The translations under genes and the position numbers were made by a program. 64,000 nt of DNA from Calycina herbarum (Eukaryota > Ascomycota > Leotiomycetes > Helotiales > Pezizellaceae), in contig LLEY01000011.1 of assembly GCA_001414485.1 (NCBI GenBank), positions 186,001-250,000 of the forward strand, read 5' to 3'. Below are positions 48,365-59,858 of the stretch, one piece after another. Within the stretch, counting starts at the first letter, position 1. The number at the start of each line of letters is the position of its first letter. The notes below the pieces were generated by a model, which was given only the letters and a program-made list of their open reading frames with translations, was not told where the DNA came from and made no database searches.

Positions 48365-51300
48365 TATTAGTATAACTTAGTAGCTAATAGTATAATATAA
48401 AAAGAGTATATTATCGTTCGTATATATAGAGCAAAGTTAGCTACTCTATCTACTTAAATAGACCTTAAGTGAGAAGGTTACGTGGAGTGCTATTTACTCT
48501 GATTATACTGACACTGGCACTTCTTTAAAACGGTGGAAGTTACTACCTAAAAATTATCAAAATCTCTTATCTTATCCAGCTATTCAGAGGTCTTATTACC
48601 CCTTATTCCGTTCTACCTATTCTATAAGCTTAATATCTAGCTTACTAGTATCGATTAGCTTTTATAGAGCGTTGTAACAATCCTTCTTAGTTATAGCATC
48701 TGTTGGATTACTCTTACCATCGATCTACTTAATTTCGTCGATCTCTCTTAACCTATATGCTTCTTACAAGTATATAACGTCAATTATTAAGCGCTTCTCC
48801 TTGGTGGTGCCTAATTTGGCCATACATTCGTAAATAGACTTTGAATCGGTACATGTAAAAAGCGGGACCTTAAAGCCTAAGATGCTTTCTAAGGTTGATT
48901 TGATAGAAGCGGTAGTATTAAATCCGGAGCTTATTATATACAATTCTGCGGCTAAAACGCTGCGAGTAACTCTTTTACACTTGGTGGAAGACCAATGTAA
49001 AATATTGGCATTTTCGTCTTTGTCTACTAGTATTATAACGTAGCTGATTTGCGACGATAAGTCCTTGTTGTTCGTAAAAGAGCCATCTGTAAAGGCGTAT
49101 AATTTAAGCGAGTTTTGGTCTAATTTGACGTATTTGAGCCCTCTTGTGGCATTGTTGATTTGCCATTGGATTTGCTTATGGAGGCGCCTAATATTGACAT
49201 CTGTAAGGTAACATGGGGATTCTTGTACGAGGTTATATACAGCCCTATTCTAGAGCAGAAAGGGGTGTCTGAATCGTCGTATAATTCTAAAACGTTCCAC
49301 TTCCTGACCCTTTCCGTCTTCCTGAACAAGGACGTTCTGGAGGTTATTAAGCGAGACGTGTAAACGGTCTATATCGTTAATACACATAATAAATGGTATA
49401 TCTGAATGTATAATATGGAATTCCGTATAGCTGATCGGTATGCTAATCGTGATCGATCCTAGGGAGGATGCGTGGCCTTTACTGAATTGTATACTGATCT
49501 GGCCTTTGGTACTTTCGTCGATAGGGATATTTTAGACGTGTTTAGCGTACGCTAAGTATTGATCGTATCCTATACTTGACTTTCCTCCTGCGCTGGTATC
49601 GATTATAACTCCAAAGAAGTGGTCTTGTACGTACTTCTTGGTAGTAGAAGTGAACACCTTTTCTGTAAACTCATCACTCTTTTCAGAAGTGTTGTCTAGG
49701 ATTAGTGGTGGGATATATCCACTGGATACATGTGTTCGTGCTAAATTTATTAAATTGGTGGTGAGAGTTTGAGTACTTGAATTGTCGATACATCCTATAG
49801 AAGTGACTAAATGGTGGATAACCTCACCGTCCGAGTTGTCAGACAGCGCAACACTTTGAAGTGTCTTAGATATATCTTCTTCCTTAGTACGTTCGACGTC
49901 GGCAATATTAGTACGGTAAACTCTCTTGACAAAGGCGCTATCCTTTCCTCGGAAGCTGCCCTTGTTGCTCTTTTGCTATTTAGTAAAGTGACGATCCTGC
50001 TCTTCTTGAGTATGGTTCTAGGATCGGTGTCCCTCCTTGCTACATATATAGTACTTATTGCTTTTTCTAGGTTTGTGCTAGTGGCTGTGAGAATTACTGG
50101 AATTGTTGTACTTGTGGAAGTGACGATCGGTTATTAAAGTCTCGGATACGGTTGAATAGCTTACTTTGTAATTACAAATAGAGCTTCTTAAAAGGGTAAT
50201 GGTGCTTTGAAGTGACGAGTTTTGTGGTAAGGTCGAGCATGTACTTCGGTATTCTAGTGCTTCCTCATATGTAATAAATAGCTTATTAGCTAATTGTCTA
50301 TTACTTTGTATATCCTCAGGAAGTCTATAGCGAAGTTCTTCTAATTTAGATAGCATCTCCTTAAAGCACTGGCTGGGTGTCTTTTCCGAATATTCCGGCT
50401 TGGCTTTGGTTTATAAGAATATAACACGATTCTACTCGGAGGATTAACCTCTTGAGTACAGCTTATCCTCAAAGTATAATTAGATAGTAGTAGAAAGAAC
50501 TTCGTACGATTGATCTATTCCTTCCTTAAAGACGCTGGTGTAAAAGTGGTTCGATGCCTAACCCTTGAGCATAATCGGGAAAGCAAGATTATATGCCAAA
50601 GGTGATATACTATAACAATTACACATATCCTTGAATATTCTTAACTTAAGCTTGAAGTTGTCTCCCTTACTGCCATACTTTTGTTTGTCCGAGTATGACT
50701 TTATAAGGTTGCTAAGTGTAAAGGCAGGGTTGCTTATCTGGCTATTGCCAGAATAGCTGCCTATAGCTGGTTGGCTTGCAAGAGCGTTCTAGGTTGTAAA
50801 AGCTGCTAGTGGATTTGTAAGAGCGTTCTAGGTTGCAAAAGCTGCTGGTGTAGTTGTAAAAGCTACTGCTGGTGGAGTTGTAGGGATAGGAATATTGCTT
50901 ATAAAAGCGTTTGAAGTGGTATTCGAAGTAGAAGGATTCTAGTATCCTGGAAGAAGTTTAGGAAATCGGTCAGGGTGTTCTTTAAGATACTTGTATCTTG
51001 TAGCTATCTCTTTAGATTGAGTCTCTGATTTATACACTTGATCTCTCAACTCCTACATTGTTCATTTAGGCTTTGCAAGCTCTTAAGCCGTGTTGTAAAG
51101 TGCCTTTGATATAACAGCCTTATGCCTATCTGTCTCTACCTACACGCCTCTATTACGTAGTAGCTTACGCATCTTAATAAGGGTGGTTCGAGTTGTATTT
51201 GCGAATTTTGATTCAGGCCATTCCTTAAAATCTATACGATATATCTCCTATAGATAATCGTCATACATATTATTAACATCGTATTCCTCTAACTTTGTAT

Positions 51301-51959
51301 TTATGTAAGCCGTGGCTTCCTTGTCCTCAGCCAGCTGTGGTGGTGCCATGGTGTCGATAGTGTCGAGGGCGTTGATAAAGTTATTGGTGCTTGAAGTGGT
51401 AGATGATATCTTGCCTTGTACTAGGTGAATAGTACGTTGTAATCTTGTTTCGTAATTTTGTTTTTGTGTGAGTCACTCTTTTGATGCTTATGAGTCATCA
51501 AAATCGGGTGAATTATCTTTGTACAATAGCTGTTCCAAAAGGTTCAAGAGCGGTTGCAAGAGCGGTTGCAAGGTTGTAAGGTTGTATTACAAGTCAAAGA
51601 GGTTGCAAGGTTGGTTTGTTGTTGTTGTTGTTGTACTGCAAGTCCTAGAGTTTGTAGTGGTATTGTCGGGGGTGTAACCAGTAGAAGGAGTCTCTGTTTG
51701 ACGAGAGGAGTCTACTTTGCACAACTACTGTATTATACGTAAGCTTACGGTCCAGAAGATCGCGATACGTATAACCAGTTTTTCTGATCTGTGCGCGTAA
51801 CACTGATCAGTGTTGGTATGACTTGGTGGTTAATAGCATGATATAAAAAGAGTGTATTATCGTTCGTGTATACAGAGCAAAGTTAGCTGCTCTATCTACT
51901 CAAATAGACCTTAAGCGAGGAGGTCACGTGGAGTGCTATTCACTCTGATTATACCGATA
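48365..51959 (-). mobile_element. Ty1/copia retrotransposon, deletion derivative (3595 bp), TSD ATAAC
   Basis: ATAAC occurs at 48360-48364 and 51960-51964. Two 149-bp LTRs flank it (48365-48513 and 51811-51959). On the minus strand a Gag starts at 51350 (MAPPQLAEDKEATAYINTKL) and runs to a zinc knuckle near 50070 (YYICSKEGHRS, Cys partly lost). A protease-like region (FFGVIIDTSAGGKSSIGYDQ, about 49590) and a pre-integrase LTDVNIRRLHKQ (49200) follow. The next residues are already the RNase H segment: IQWQINNATRGLKYV, FTDGSFTNNKDLSSQISYVI, HWSSTKCKRVTRSVLAAELY, FTCTDSKSIYECMAKLGTT. Integrase and reverse transcriptase are therefore missing, so it could only move with help. Base composition is far less RIP-damaged than its neighbours, though scattered stops exist. 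Confidence 0.88.
50770..50882. repeat. Gag-internal minisatellite in the copia element
   Basis: Degenerate direct repeats of a GCGTTCTAGGTTGTAAAAGC-like unit, with shorter GTTGTAAAAGCTACTG copies, encode a repeated AAFTT/NAL pattern in Gag. Further GTT and GGTTGCAAGAGC repeats lie at 51545-51640, upstream of gag. Confidence 0.7.
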
Positions 51960-51973
51960 ATAACTAAGAGATT

Positions 51974-52078
51974 ACTCTTTTTAATATTACTTAATAAAAA
52001 ACGTCTTTATATATATAATCTTCTACTTTATAATCTTATCTAAAGCTTCTTATATCTCTTAGAAATATTATTATATTA
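51974..52078 (+). repeat. 252-bp tandem repeat, unit 2, left piece
   Basis: It starts ACTCTTTTTAATATTAC and stops at ATTATATTA, where the P3 transposon begins. The middle piece of the same unit is found inverted at 55876-55931, and the last piece is at 59537-59606. Confidence 0.75.
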
Positions 52079-52163
52079 ACGTAGTTTATTACCGAGTAGT
52101 ATATATTACTAAGTAACGTACTTTCTCTCTACCTTACTACTTTAATATTAGATTAATTAACTA

Positions 52164-55100
52164 ACGTAGTTTATTAGAACCTCGGTTATATTCGAACCCT
52201 GATTAATTTCCTTAGTATATAACTTTGAACTTAAATAACTTAACTATAATATATTAAATTAACTCTTTATAATCAGAGTCTAATATACTAGATATATCTA
52301 CAGCTTCTTAACAAGTTCGTAAGTTATAACTAGCTTTTCTATAAGTTCTATAGTATTATCTAGATAGTTGCCCCTTCTTATAACTACCTCTTACTATACG
52401 TATATCGTGTTATACCTGCTTATCTATGTCTTTCTAAGCTATAATATCTTATATATCCCCTATAATAAGTATACCCCCTTTATAGACACGAGCTTTTTTA
52501 GCTCTCTAGCGTTTACTAAGAGCTTTATTTACTACTTAAAGTATACGTATCTTAGTAGATAGAAGAGTTATCTTATAAGCTATTCGCTCTATATCTTTAG
52601 CTAGCGCTATAACTGTCTTAAATAGAGAGGTTAGTAAGCTTCTCTAATAGCGAGTAATTCGATTTTATATAAGAGTTAACTATAAAAGAGCTTCTATTAG
52701 GTTAGAAGAGGTCTAAGATTCCTATAAGAGAGTGTTAGTAGTAGAGAGTCTAGAAAGTATTAGAGTCTATAACTTTATATTAAGCTTTAAAATCACTACT
52801 TACGAATTAAAAAGCACTAGGCTAGCTCTACGGAATCTAGTCTAAGCGTTCTAGACTATTATAGATTCTCTATATACTACTATAAAGGCTAGAAAGAACT
52901 CTACCTTAGTAATATAGTTAATATAAGCTTTAATAAACGTCTTAATCTATCGACTATATACTTATTTTAATATACTAAAACACCTAATATCAAGTAGCTA
53001 GGTTAGATAGAACGAATAGAGAGGTAGTCTAAGAGTTATAATATTATATATCTTATAGTACTCTTAGAATTCAGCTAATTCGTAGCTCTTATACCTATCT
53101 AACACTAACGTGTTTTATAAGCGAGTCGCCTATATAAGCGGGTCGCCTACTTTCCTCGTCGCGTACTATATACTACCTTTAAATTATAATAGCTTAATAC
53201 TACAACGTTCAATTACCTTCTTAAGAAGCTAATATTATTTTAGCAACCTAAGAACTCGAAAACAACGTGTTATTAACTAAACGAAGCACTATAAAGATTT
53301 ACTATGTTCCTTAAAAGACTCTCTCCGATCGACGCGCTAGAAAGCTCTTACGACGCGATTACTAGCCTAATTCGAAAAAGCTTACAAAGCCAGAGAAGGA
53401 GGCAATAGTCAGATATATATTAGAGTTAGATTCGCAAAGGTTTTCGCCTATAAGGGATATAGTACGAGATATAGCTAATAATCTATTAAGAGAGTGTAAT
53501 AGAAAGCCTATAGATAGGAACTAGCTAGATAACTTTATAAAACGTATACCTAAGCTTAAAACTCGATAGAGTCGTTTATACGATCGTTAGCGAGCTTTAA
53601 CTAAGGATCCGTGAGTTATTAGTCTATAGTTTACGCTTATATAGTCTATTAAAGAGAAATATTATATTTAAGATAAGAATATTTACAACTTTAATAAAAG
53701 TAGCTTTATAATAGAAGTTATTTCGTCCTAACTTATTATTATAAGCTTAGAAACGCGTAGGAAGCGAAAGCAAGTTTAGCTAGGCAATCGCGAGTAGGTT
53801 ATAGTTATTTAGAGAGTTAACGTAATAGAATAGGCAATTCTACTATTTATTATATTCACGAGCAAAGTACTTATTTCTACCTAGTACTAAGACATATATA
53901 TACTATACGATTAGGTAATTAAGGTTAGCAACAACGGCTAGACAAATAATAAGCTTAGAGTTACATAGTTAAAGTATTTTAATAAGTATATAAAGGTATA
54001 AAGTATAGGAGAATATCGTTTATTAATTGTTAATAGTTATAAAAGCTATAACTCGCTTAAATTCTAGTAACTCTATAAAGACTTAAATATTATTACTCTT
54101 TATATACCTCTACACTTATCGCACCTACTATAGCTGCTTAATATAGTCTACTTCTCGCTATTAAAGCGAGCGTATAGAGCTAAGATATCAGGCTTAGCAC
54201 GGAATTATATTAATTATATTACTAAAGAAACCTTTCTTCTCACGTTTAAAGCAGCTTTTTATAAAGTATTTATAAAAGATAATATCTACGCGAGTTTTAA
54301 AGAGGCTAGGTTAGTCCTATATAGCTTAGAAGCTGTGTTATCAAAGCTTGATTTAAGGCTTTCTACGCTAATACTAATAATACTAGAAGACACTCTATAG
54401 ACATCTAAAACACTAAGTAACATATATAAAATAATAGCTTAATTAATACTTATTCGAGATCGGATTCAAAGATATTAAGACTCGTTACCTAGTTCTATTA
54501 TACAGTCTTTTAACTAACTCGAAAAAGGCTTAACTAGAGTAATATATAATATAGTATTAATATATAAGGAAATTACTAGTCTTTATATAATAACTAAGGC
54601 TATAACTAAGCGTAAAAGTCGTAAGAGGAAGTATATTAAGAGTTAAGAGATATTAATAGTAGGCGACGTAGCTAATTTAATTATATCTAAGGAAAATAGT
54701 AGCTAGAAATAAGATAAAGAGTCTAGGAAGAGAGTTCGCGTAGACAGGCACTGTAGCCGTTATAGTAAAACTAGGTATAATTCTTATACTTATTAGATAG
54801 AAATATTAGATATAGAAGATAGCGAAAGTTCTAAAGAATACTAGATACCTTCTATAGTAATAATAACTTTGTATAGTATTAAGTATTTTGTATTATAATA
54901 ACACTAGGTTGAAAAAGTAGGCGACTCGCTTATATAGGCGACTCGCTTATAAAACACGTTAGTATTTAATATAGACTCTTTACTTAAGTAATAGTATACT
55001 TATTAAAGTGTTTTAGCTATTCTAGACCTGTCTCGTTGTTTATCTATCTATTACTTATTAGTTTAATAACCTAGTCGTATAAGAGGCCGCTGTTTATATA

Positions 55101-55875
55101 CTAATTTATAAGATAATTCTTCTCTTAGATAACTAAAAATAGAGAGATATCTTAACTCTTACTATTAATATAAGCAATTACTATAGCTTATTCCCGATTA
55201 CTTAGCTAAACTACCTTACCTCTACTACGTCGATCTATACGTGTAATAACTATTATAAAATAAATCACACCTATTATAAAGCCTGTTTCGTCGAAGTTAT
55301 AGAAATCGTAATCTAAAACGTTATATTTCGTTCTTATATTTTATATAAGTCGGAACTACGTACTAATTAGGTTAGGATCTTCGTATAAGGCTCTTTAGAA
55401 GTCGTAAACGCGATTAAAATACGTCTTTAACTCTGATTATTATTATATAAATTAATAAGCCTAGAGCTTACTAACGCGTTTTCCTCTCTATAACTCGAGG
55501 ATAAAATTAGTTATATCTTCTATACTAGCTAGCTAAGGTATAAACCCTCTAGAATCTATATTAAGTATATTCTAAATAATTACTACTTCTTCTATCTTAG
55601 ATAATTTAAGGTTTACTAGTTAATAGTCGGCTAGAGAAAGGTAGCTGTTTATTCTATTATTAAGTATAAAATAAGGTATTCTATAGATCTTTATAGCTTT
55701 CTATTAACTTAGCTTTTTAAATGTTCGAATTACTTTAATAACTAGAATAACTTTTAATTCTTTAGTAATAATAGACATAGTAGAAGGTTAAAAAAACACG
55801 TGTTAAAGTTAGAGTATAGGATTTTAGGAAAATTAATCGAGGTTCTAATATAACTAGTATTCTAATAAACCACGT
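52164..55875 (-). mobile_element. pogo/Fot-type transposon P2c, interrupted by P1b
   Basis: P2 terminal repeats lie at 52164 (ACGTAGTTT, ATTAGAACCTCGGTTAT) and 55875, flanked by TA at 52162-52163 and 55876-55877. Without P1b and its TA it is 1858 bp. The transposase begins near the right end on the minus strand (ITKELKVILVIKVIR) and is broken by stops. It is inverted relative to P2d. Confidence 0.85.
53108..54959 (+). mobile_element. pogo/Fot-type transposon P1b (1852 bp), nested in P2c
   Basis: Both P1 terminal repeats are well preserved (ACGTGTTTT, then two copies of ATAAGCGAGTCGCCTAT-type units), with TA at 53106-53107 and 54960-54961. Decayed transposase on the plus strand: DNA-binding part 53240-53650, DDE part about 53650-54200 with YRLLIVNSYKSYNSLKF, and a C-terminal helical region ending in CSRYSKTRYNSYT, where relatives have a Cys/His knuckle. 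Multiple TAG/TAA stops. Confidence 0.88.
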
Positions 55876-55931
55876 TATATTAGATAAGAAACTTAAGTTT
55901 TTCTTTATTAAAAGTATAAAATATAGATTTA
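55876..55931 (-). repeat. 252-bp tandem repeat, unit 2, middle piece, inverted
   Basis: It is the reverse complement of the segment found at about 48250-48305 in unit 1 (starting TAAATCTATATTTTATAC, ending CTTATCTAATA). Confidence 0.8.
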
Positions 55932-57708
55932 ACGTAGTTTATTACCGAGTAGCGTATATTACTAAGTAGCGTACTTTTCTCTACTTTATTATCTACTAAC
56001 TTTAATACGCGTTTTCTTAATAACTAACTATAGAAATCTAAACCTAAGAAGTACGAATTATCCTAGCTATCGAAGCTATTCGAATATCTAAAAAACTTAT
56101 TTATTACTCTACTATAAAAATCTATAAAGTCTCTAAAATAATACTTCGATATAGAATAGCTAGCTAAACCTATTACCTCGAAACTAAATCTAATTATTAT
56201 AAATTAAATAACTTAGAGAAGGAGATACTTGTTTAATATATACTTGATCTAGATATAAGAGGATTTACACTCTAACTAGCTAGTATAGAAGATATAGCGA
56301 ATTATATTCTTAAATCGTAGAGAGGAAAACGCGTTAGTAAGCTCTAGGTATATCGATTTATATAACGTTAACTAGAATTAAAGACGTGTTTTAGTCGTGT
56401 TTACAACTTTCAAAGAGTCTTATATAAAGATCTAAAGCTTATTAGCGCGTGGTTTCGACTTATAGAGAATATAAAAGTAAAATATAGTATTTTAGACTAC
56501 GACTTTTATAACTTTAATAAGACAGGGTTTATAATAGGAATTATCTACCTAGTAATAGTTATAACTCGTACTAATCGACGTAGTAGAGATAAGATAGTTT
56601 AGCTTAGTAATCGGGAATAAACTATAGTAATTACTTATATTAATAGCGAGAGTTAGAATATGTCTCTGTTTTTAGTAGTTTAAGAGAAGAATTATCTTAC
56701 GAATTAGTATACTAAGAGCGGCCTTCTATACGACTAGGTTGTTAAACTTATAAGTAATAGATAGACTAATAATAAGACAGGTCTAGAATAGCTATAATAC
56801 TTCGATAAATATACTCGTAGTTACGCGAAAGAGCTATATCGAATACTAGTATTAGATAGATATAAGAGTTATAAATCAGCTGTATTTTAAGAGTATTATA
56901 AAGCTAATAATATTATTACTCTTTATCTACTTTCTTATTTCTCTTATTTAACCTAGCTACTTAATATTAGGTGTTTTAGTATTCTTAAACATATATATAA
57001 GCGTTAAATTAAGACTTTTATTAAAGCTTATATTAACTATATTACTAAGATCGAGTTCTTTTTAGCCTTTTACGTAGCTTATAAGTAATTAATAATAACT
57101 TAAAACACCTAGGCTAGATTCTATAGAGCTAGCTTAGTACCTTTTAATCTCTAGACTATGATATTAAAGCTTAATATCTAATTATAAACTTTTATATCTA
57201 CTAGACCTCTCTCTACAGCCGCTAACTCTTAGGTCTTATAAACCTCTCGTAATCTAACTAACACTCTTTCGTAAATAACTTTAGTTAAGAATCGTATTTT
57301 ACACTATTAAGAAAGCTCGCTAATCTCTATTTCGAGACTATAGCTATATTAGTAAAGAGTATAGAGCTATTAGCTTATAAGATAACTTTGTTATTAGCCG
57401 AAGTCTATACTCTTCGTAAGGCAAATAAAGCACTTAGTAAGCGCTATAGAGCTAAAAAGACTCAGGTCTATTAAGAAGATATACTTACTATAGAGAATAC
57501 GTAGGACGTATTAGCTTAAAAGAAGATAGAGAAACAAGCTTAACGCGATAAGCGTTCTAAGAGAGATAGGTAAAATAAAAGGTAAACCTCTAAGCGATAG
57601 TATAATACTTATAGAAAGACTAGTTATAGTATATAAACTTGTTAAGAGATTATAGATATATCTAGTTTATTAGATTCCGAGTAGTTTTAATTAATATTAT
57701 TTATTATA

Positions 57709-59536
57709 ACGTGGTTTATTAGAACCTCGGTTATATTAGAACCTTGATTAATTTTCTTAAAATCCTACTCTCTAACTTTAATATATGTTTTTTTAACCTT
57801 CTACTATATCTATTATTACTAAAGAATTAAAAGTTATTCTAGCTATTAAGATAATTTAAATATCTAAAAAGCTAAGTTAATAGAAAGCTATAAAGATCTA
57901 TAGAATATCTTATTCTATACTTAATAATAGAATAAATAGCTACCTTTCTCTAGCCGACTATTAACTAGTAAACTTTAAATTATCTAAGATAGAAGAAGAA
58001 GTAATTATTTAGAATATACTTAATATAGATTCTAGAGAGTTTATACACTAGCTAGCTAGTATAGAAGATATAGCTAATTTTATTCTTAAGTTATAAAGAG
58101 GAAAATATACAACGATAACTAACTCTTAAGATATGTTTAATCGCGTTTATAATTTCTAAATAGTCTTATACGAAGATTCTAAGCTAATTAGTATATAGTT
58201 TTACTAGTTACGAATATATAAGTGAAATATAGAGTTTTAGACTACGACTTCTATAACTTTAATAAAACTAGGTTTATAATAGATATAATTTATCTTATAA
58301 TAGTTATTACTTATATAGATCGACGTAGTAGAGGTAAGATAGTTTAGCTAGAGAATCGAGAATAGACTACTACTATTGCTTATATTAATAGTAAAGGCTA
58401 GAGTATTCCTCTATTTTTAGTAGTTTAAAAAAAGAATTATCTTATAAATTAATATACTAATAACAGTCTTCTATCTAACTAGGTTATTAAACTGATTATT
58501 AATAGATAGACGAATAATAAGACAGGTCTAGAATAGATATAACATTTTAATTAATATACTACTACTCGTATAAGAGGGCTATATTAAATACTAGTATTAG
58601 ATAGATATAAGAGCTATAAATCAGTAGAATTTCAAGTGTATTATACGATATATAATATTATAACTCTTAGATTACCTTCTTACTCGTCTTATCTAACTTA
58701 ACTACTTAATATTAGATGTTTTAGTATATTAAAACAAGTGTATAGTCAATAGATTATAATATTTATTAAAGCTTATATTAACTATATTACTAAGGTAGAG
58801 TTCTTTCTAGCTTTTATAGTAGTATATAAGGAATCTATAATAGTCTAGAACGCTTAGGCTAGATTCCGTAGAGCTAGCCTAGTGCTTTTTAATTCGTAAG
58901 TAGTGATTTTAAAGCTTAATATAAAGTTATAGACTCTAATACTTTCTAGACTCTCTACTACTAACACTCTCTTATAGGAATCTTAGACCTCTTCTAACCT
59001 AATAGAAGCTCTTTTATAGTTAACTCTTATATAAAATCGAATTACTCGCTATTAGAGAAGCTTACTAACCTCTCTATTTAAGACAGTTATAGCGCTAGCT
59101 AAAGATATAGAGCGAATAGCTTATAAGATAACTCTTCTATCTACTAAGATACGTATACTTTGAGTAGTAAATAAAGCTCTTAGTAAACGCTAGAGAGCTA
59201 AAAAAGCTCGTGTCTATAAAGGGAGTATACTTATTATAGAGGATATATAAGATATTATAGCCTAGAAAGACATAGATAAGCAGGTATAACACGATATACG
59301 TATAGTAAGAGGTAGTTATAAGAAGGGGCAACTATCTAGATAATACTATAGAACTTATAGAAAAGCTAGTTATAACGTACGAACTTGTTAAGAAGCTGTA
59401 GATATATCTAGTATATTAGACTCTGATTATAAAGAGTTAATTTAATATATTATAGTTAAGTTATTTAAGTTCAAAGTTATATACTAAGGAAAATTAATCG
59501 GGGTTCTAATATAACCGGGGTTCTGATAAACCACGT
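57709..59536 (+). mobile_element. pogo/Fot-type transposon P2d (1828 bp), longest P2 copy without an insertion
   Basis: The left end is ACGTGGTTT with ATTAGAACCTCGGTTAT; the right end is its mirror. TA lies at 57707-57708 and 59537-59538. The decayed transposase on the plus strand keeps more of the catalytic part than P2a: ILVLDRYKSYKSVEF, FSILKQVYSQ, then LILSRLSTTNTLL and a C-terminal YRTYRKASYNVRTC, which in relatives is a Cys/His knuckle. Many stops. Confidence 0.87.
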
Positions 59537-59858
59537 TATACTAATTCTTATCTTAAATATAGTACTAAAAGTAAATATATATAGAATAATAGATAACTAA
59601 GAGATTACTCTTTTTAATATTACTTAACAAAAAACGTCTTTATATATATAATCTTCTACTTTATAATCTTATCTAAAGCTTCTTATATCTCTTTTAGAAT
59701 CTCTAATTTTATATCTCTTAGAAATATTATTATATTAAATCTATATTTTATACTTTTAATAGAGAAAAACTTAACTTTCTTATCTAATATATACTAATTC
59801 TTATCTTAAATATAGTACTAAACGTAATATATATAGAATAATAGATAACTAAGAGAGT
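59537..59858 (+). repeat. 252-bp tandem repeat, end of unit 2 and complete unit 3
   Basis: 59537-59606 completes unit 2 (TACTAATTCTTATC to GAGATT). Unit 3 is 59607-59858 and ends at AAGAGAGTAATAAGAGG, where the repeat stops. Confidence 0.8.

Larger units (their letters stand above)
52079..57708 (-). mobile_element. pogo/Fot-type transposon P3, broken in two and rearranged
   Basis: Piece a (52079-52163) has the P3 end: ACGTAGTTT, then ATTACCGAGTAGTATAT and ATTACTAAGTAACGTAC. Piece b (55932-57708) starts with a second P3 end of the same sequence in the same left-to-right sense and carries a decayed transposase on the plus strand. Together they make about 1.86 kb, but their relative orientation is wrong for a single intact element. 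An inversion that also flipped the repeat piece 55876-55931 explains this (see findings). The strand given is that of the original element, as inferred. Confidence 0.7.

Noticed and set aside
49811..50137. 108-codon plus-strand hydrophobic frame
   Set aside because: It is antisense to the copia gag-protease region, where the minus strand shows recognisable Gag text.
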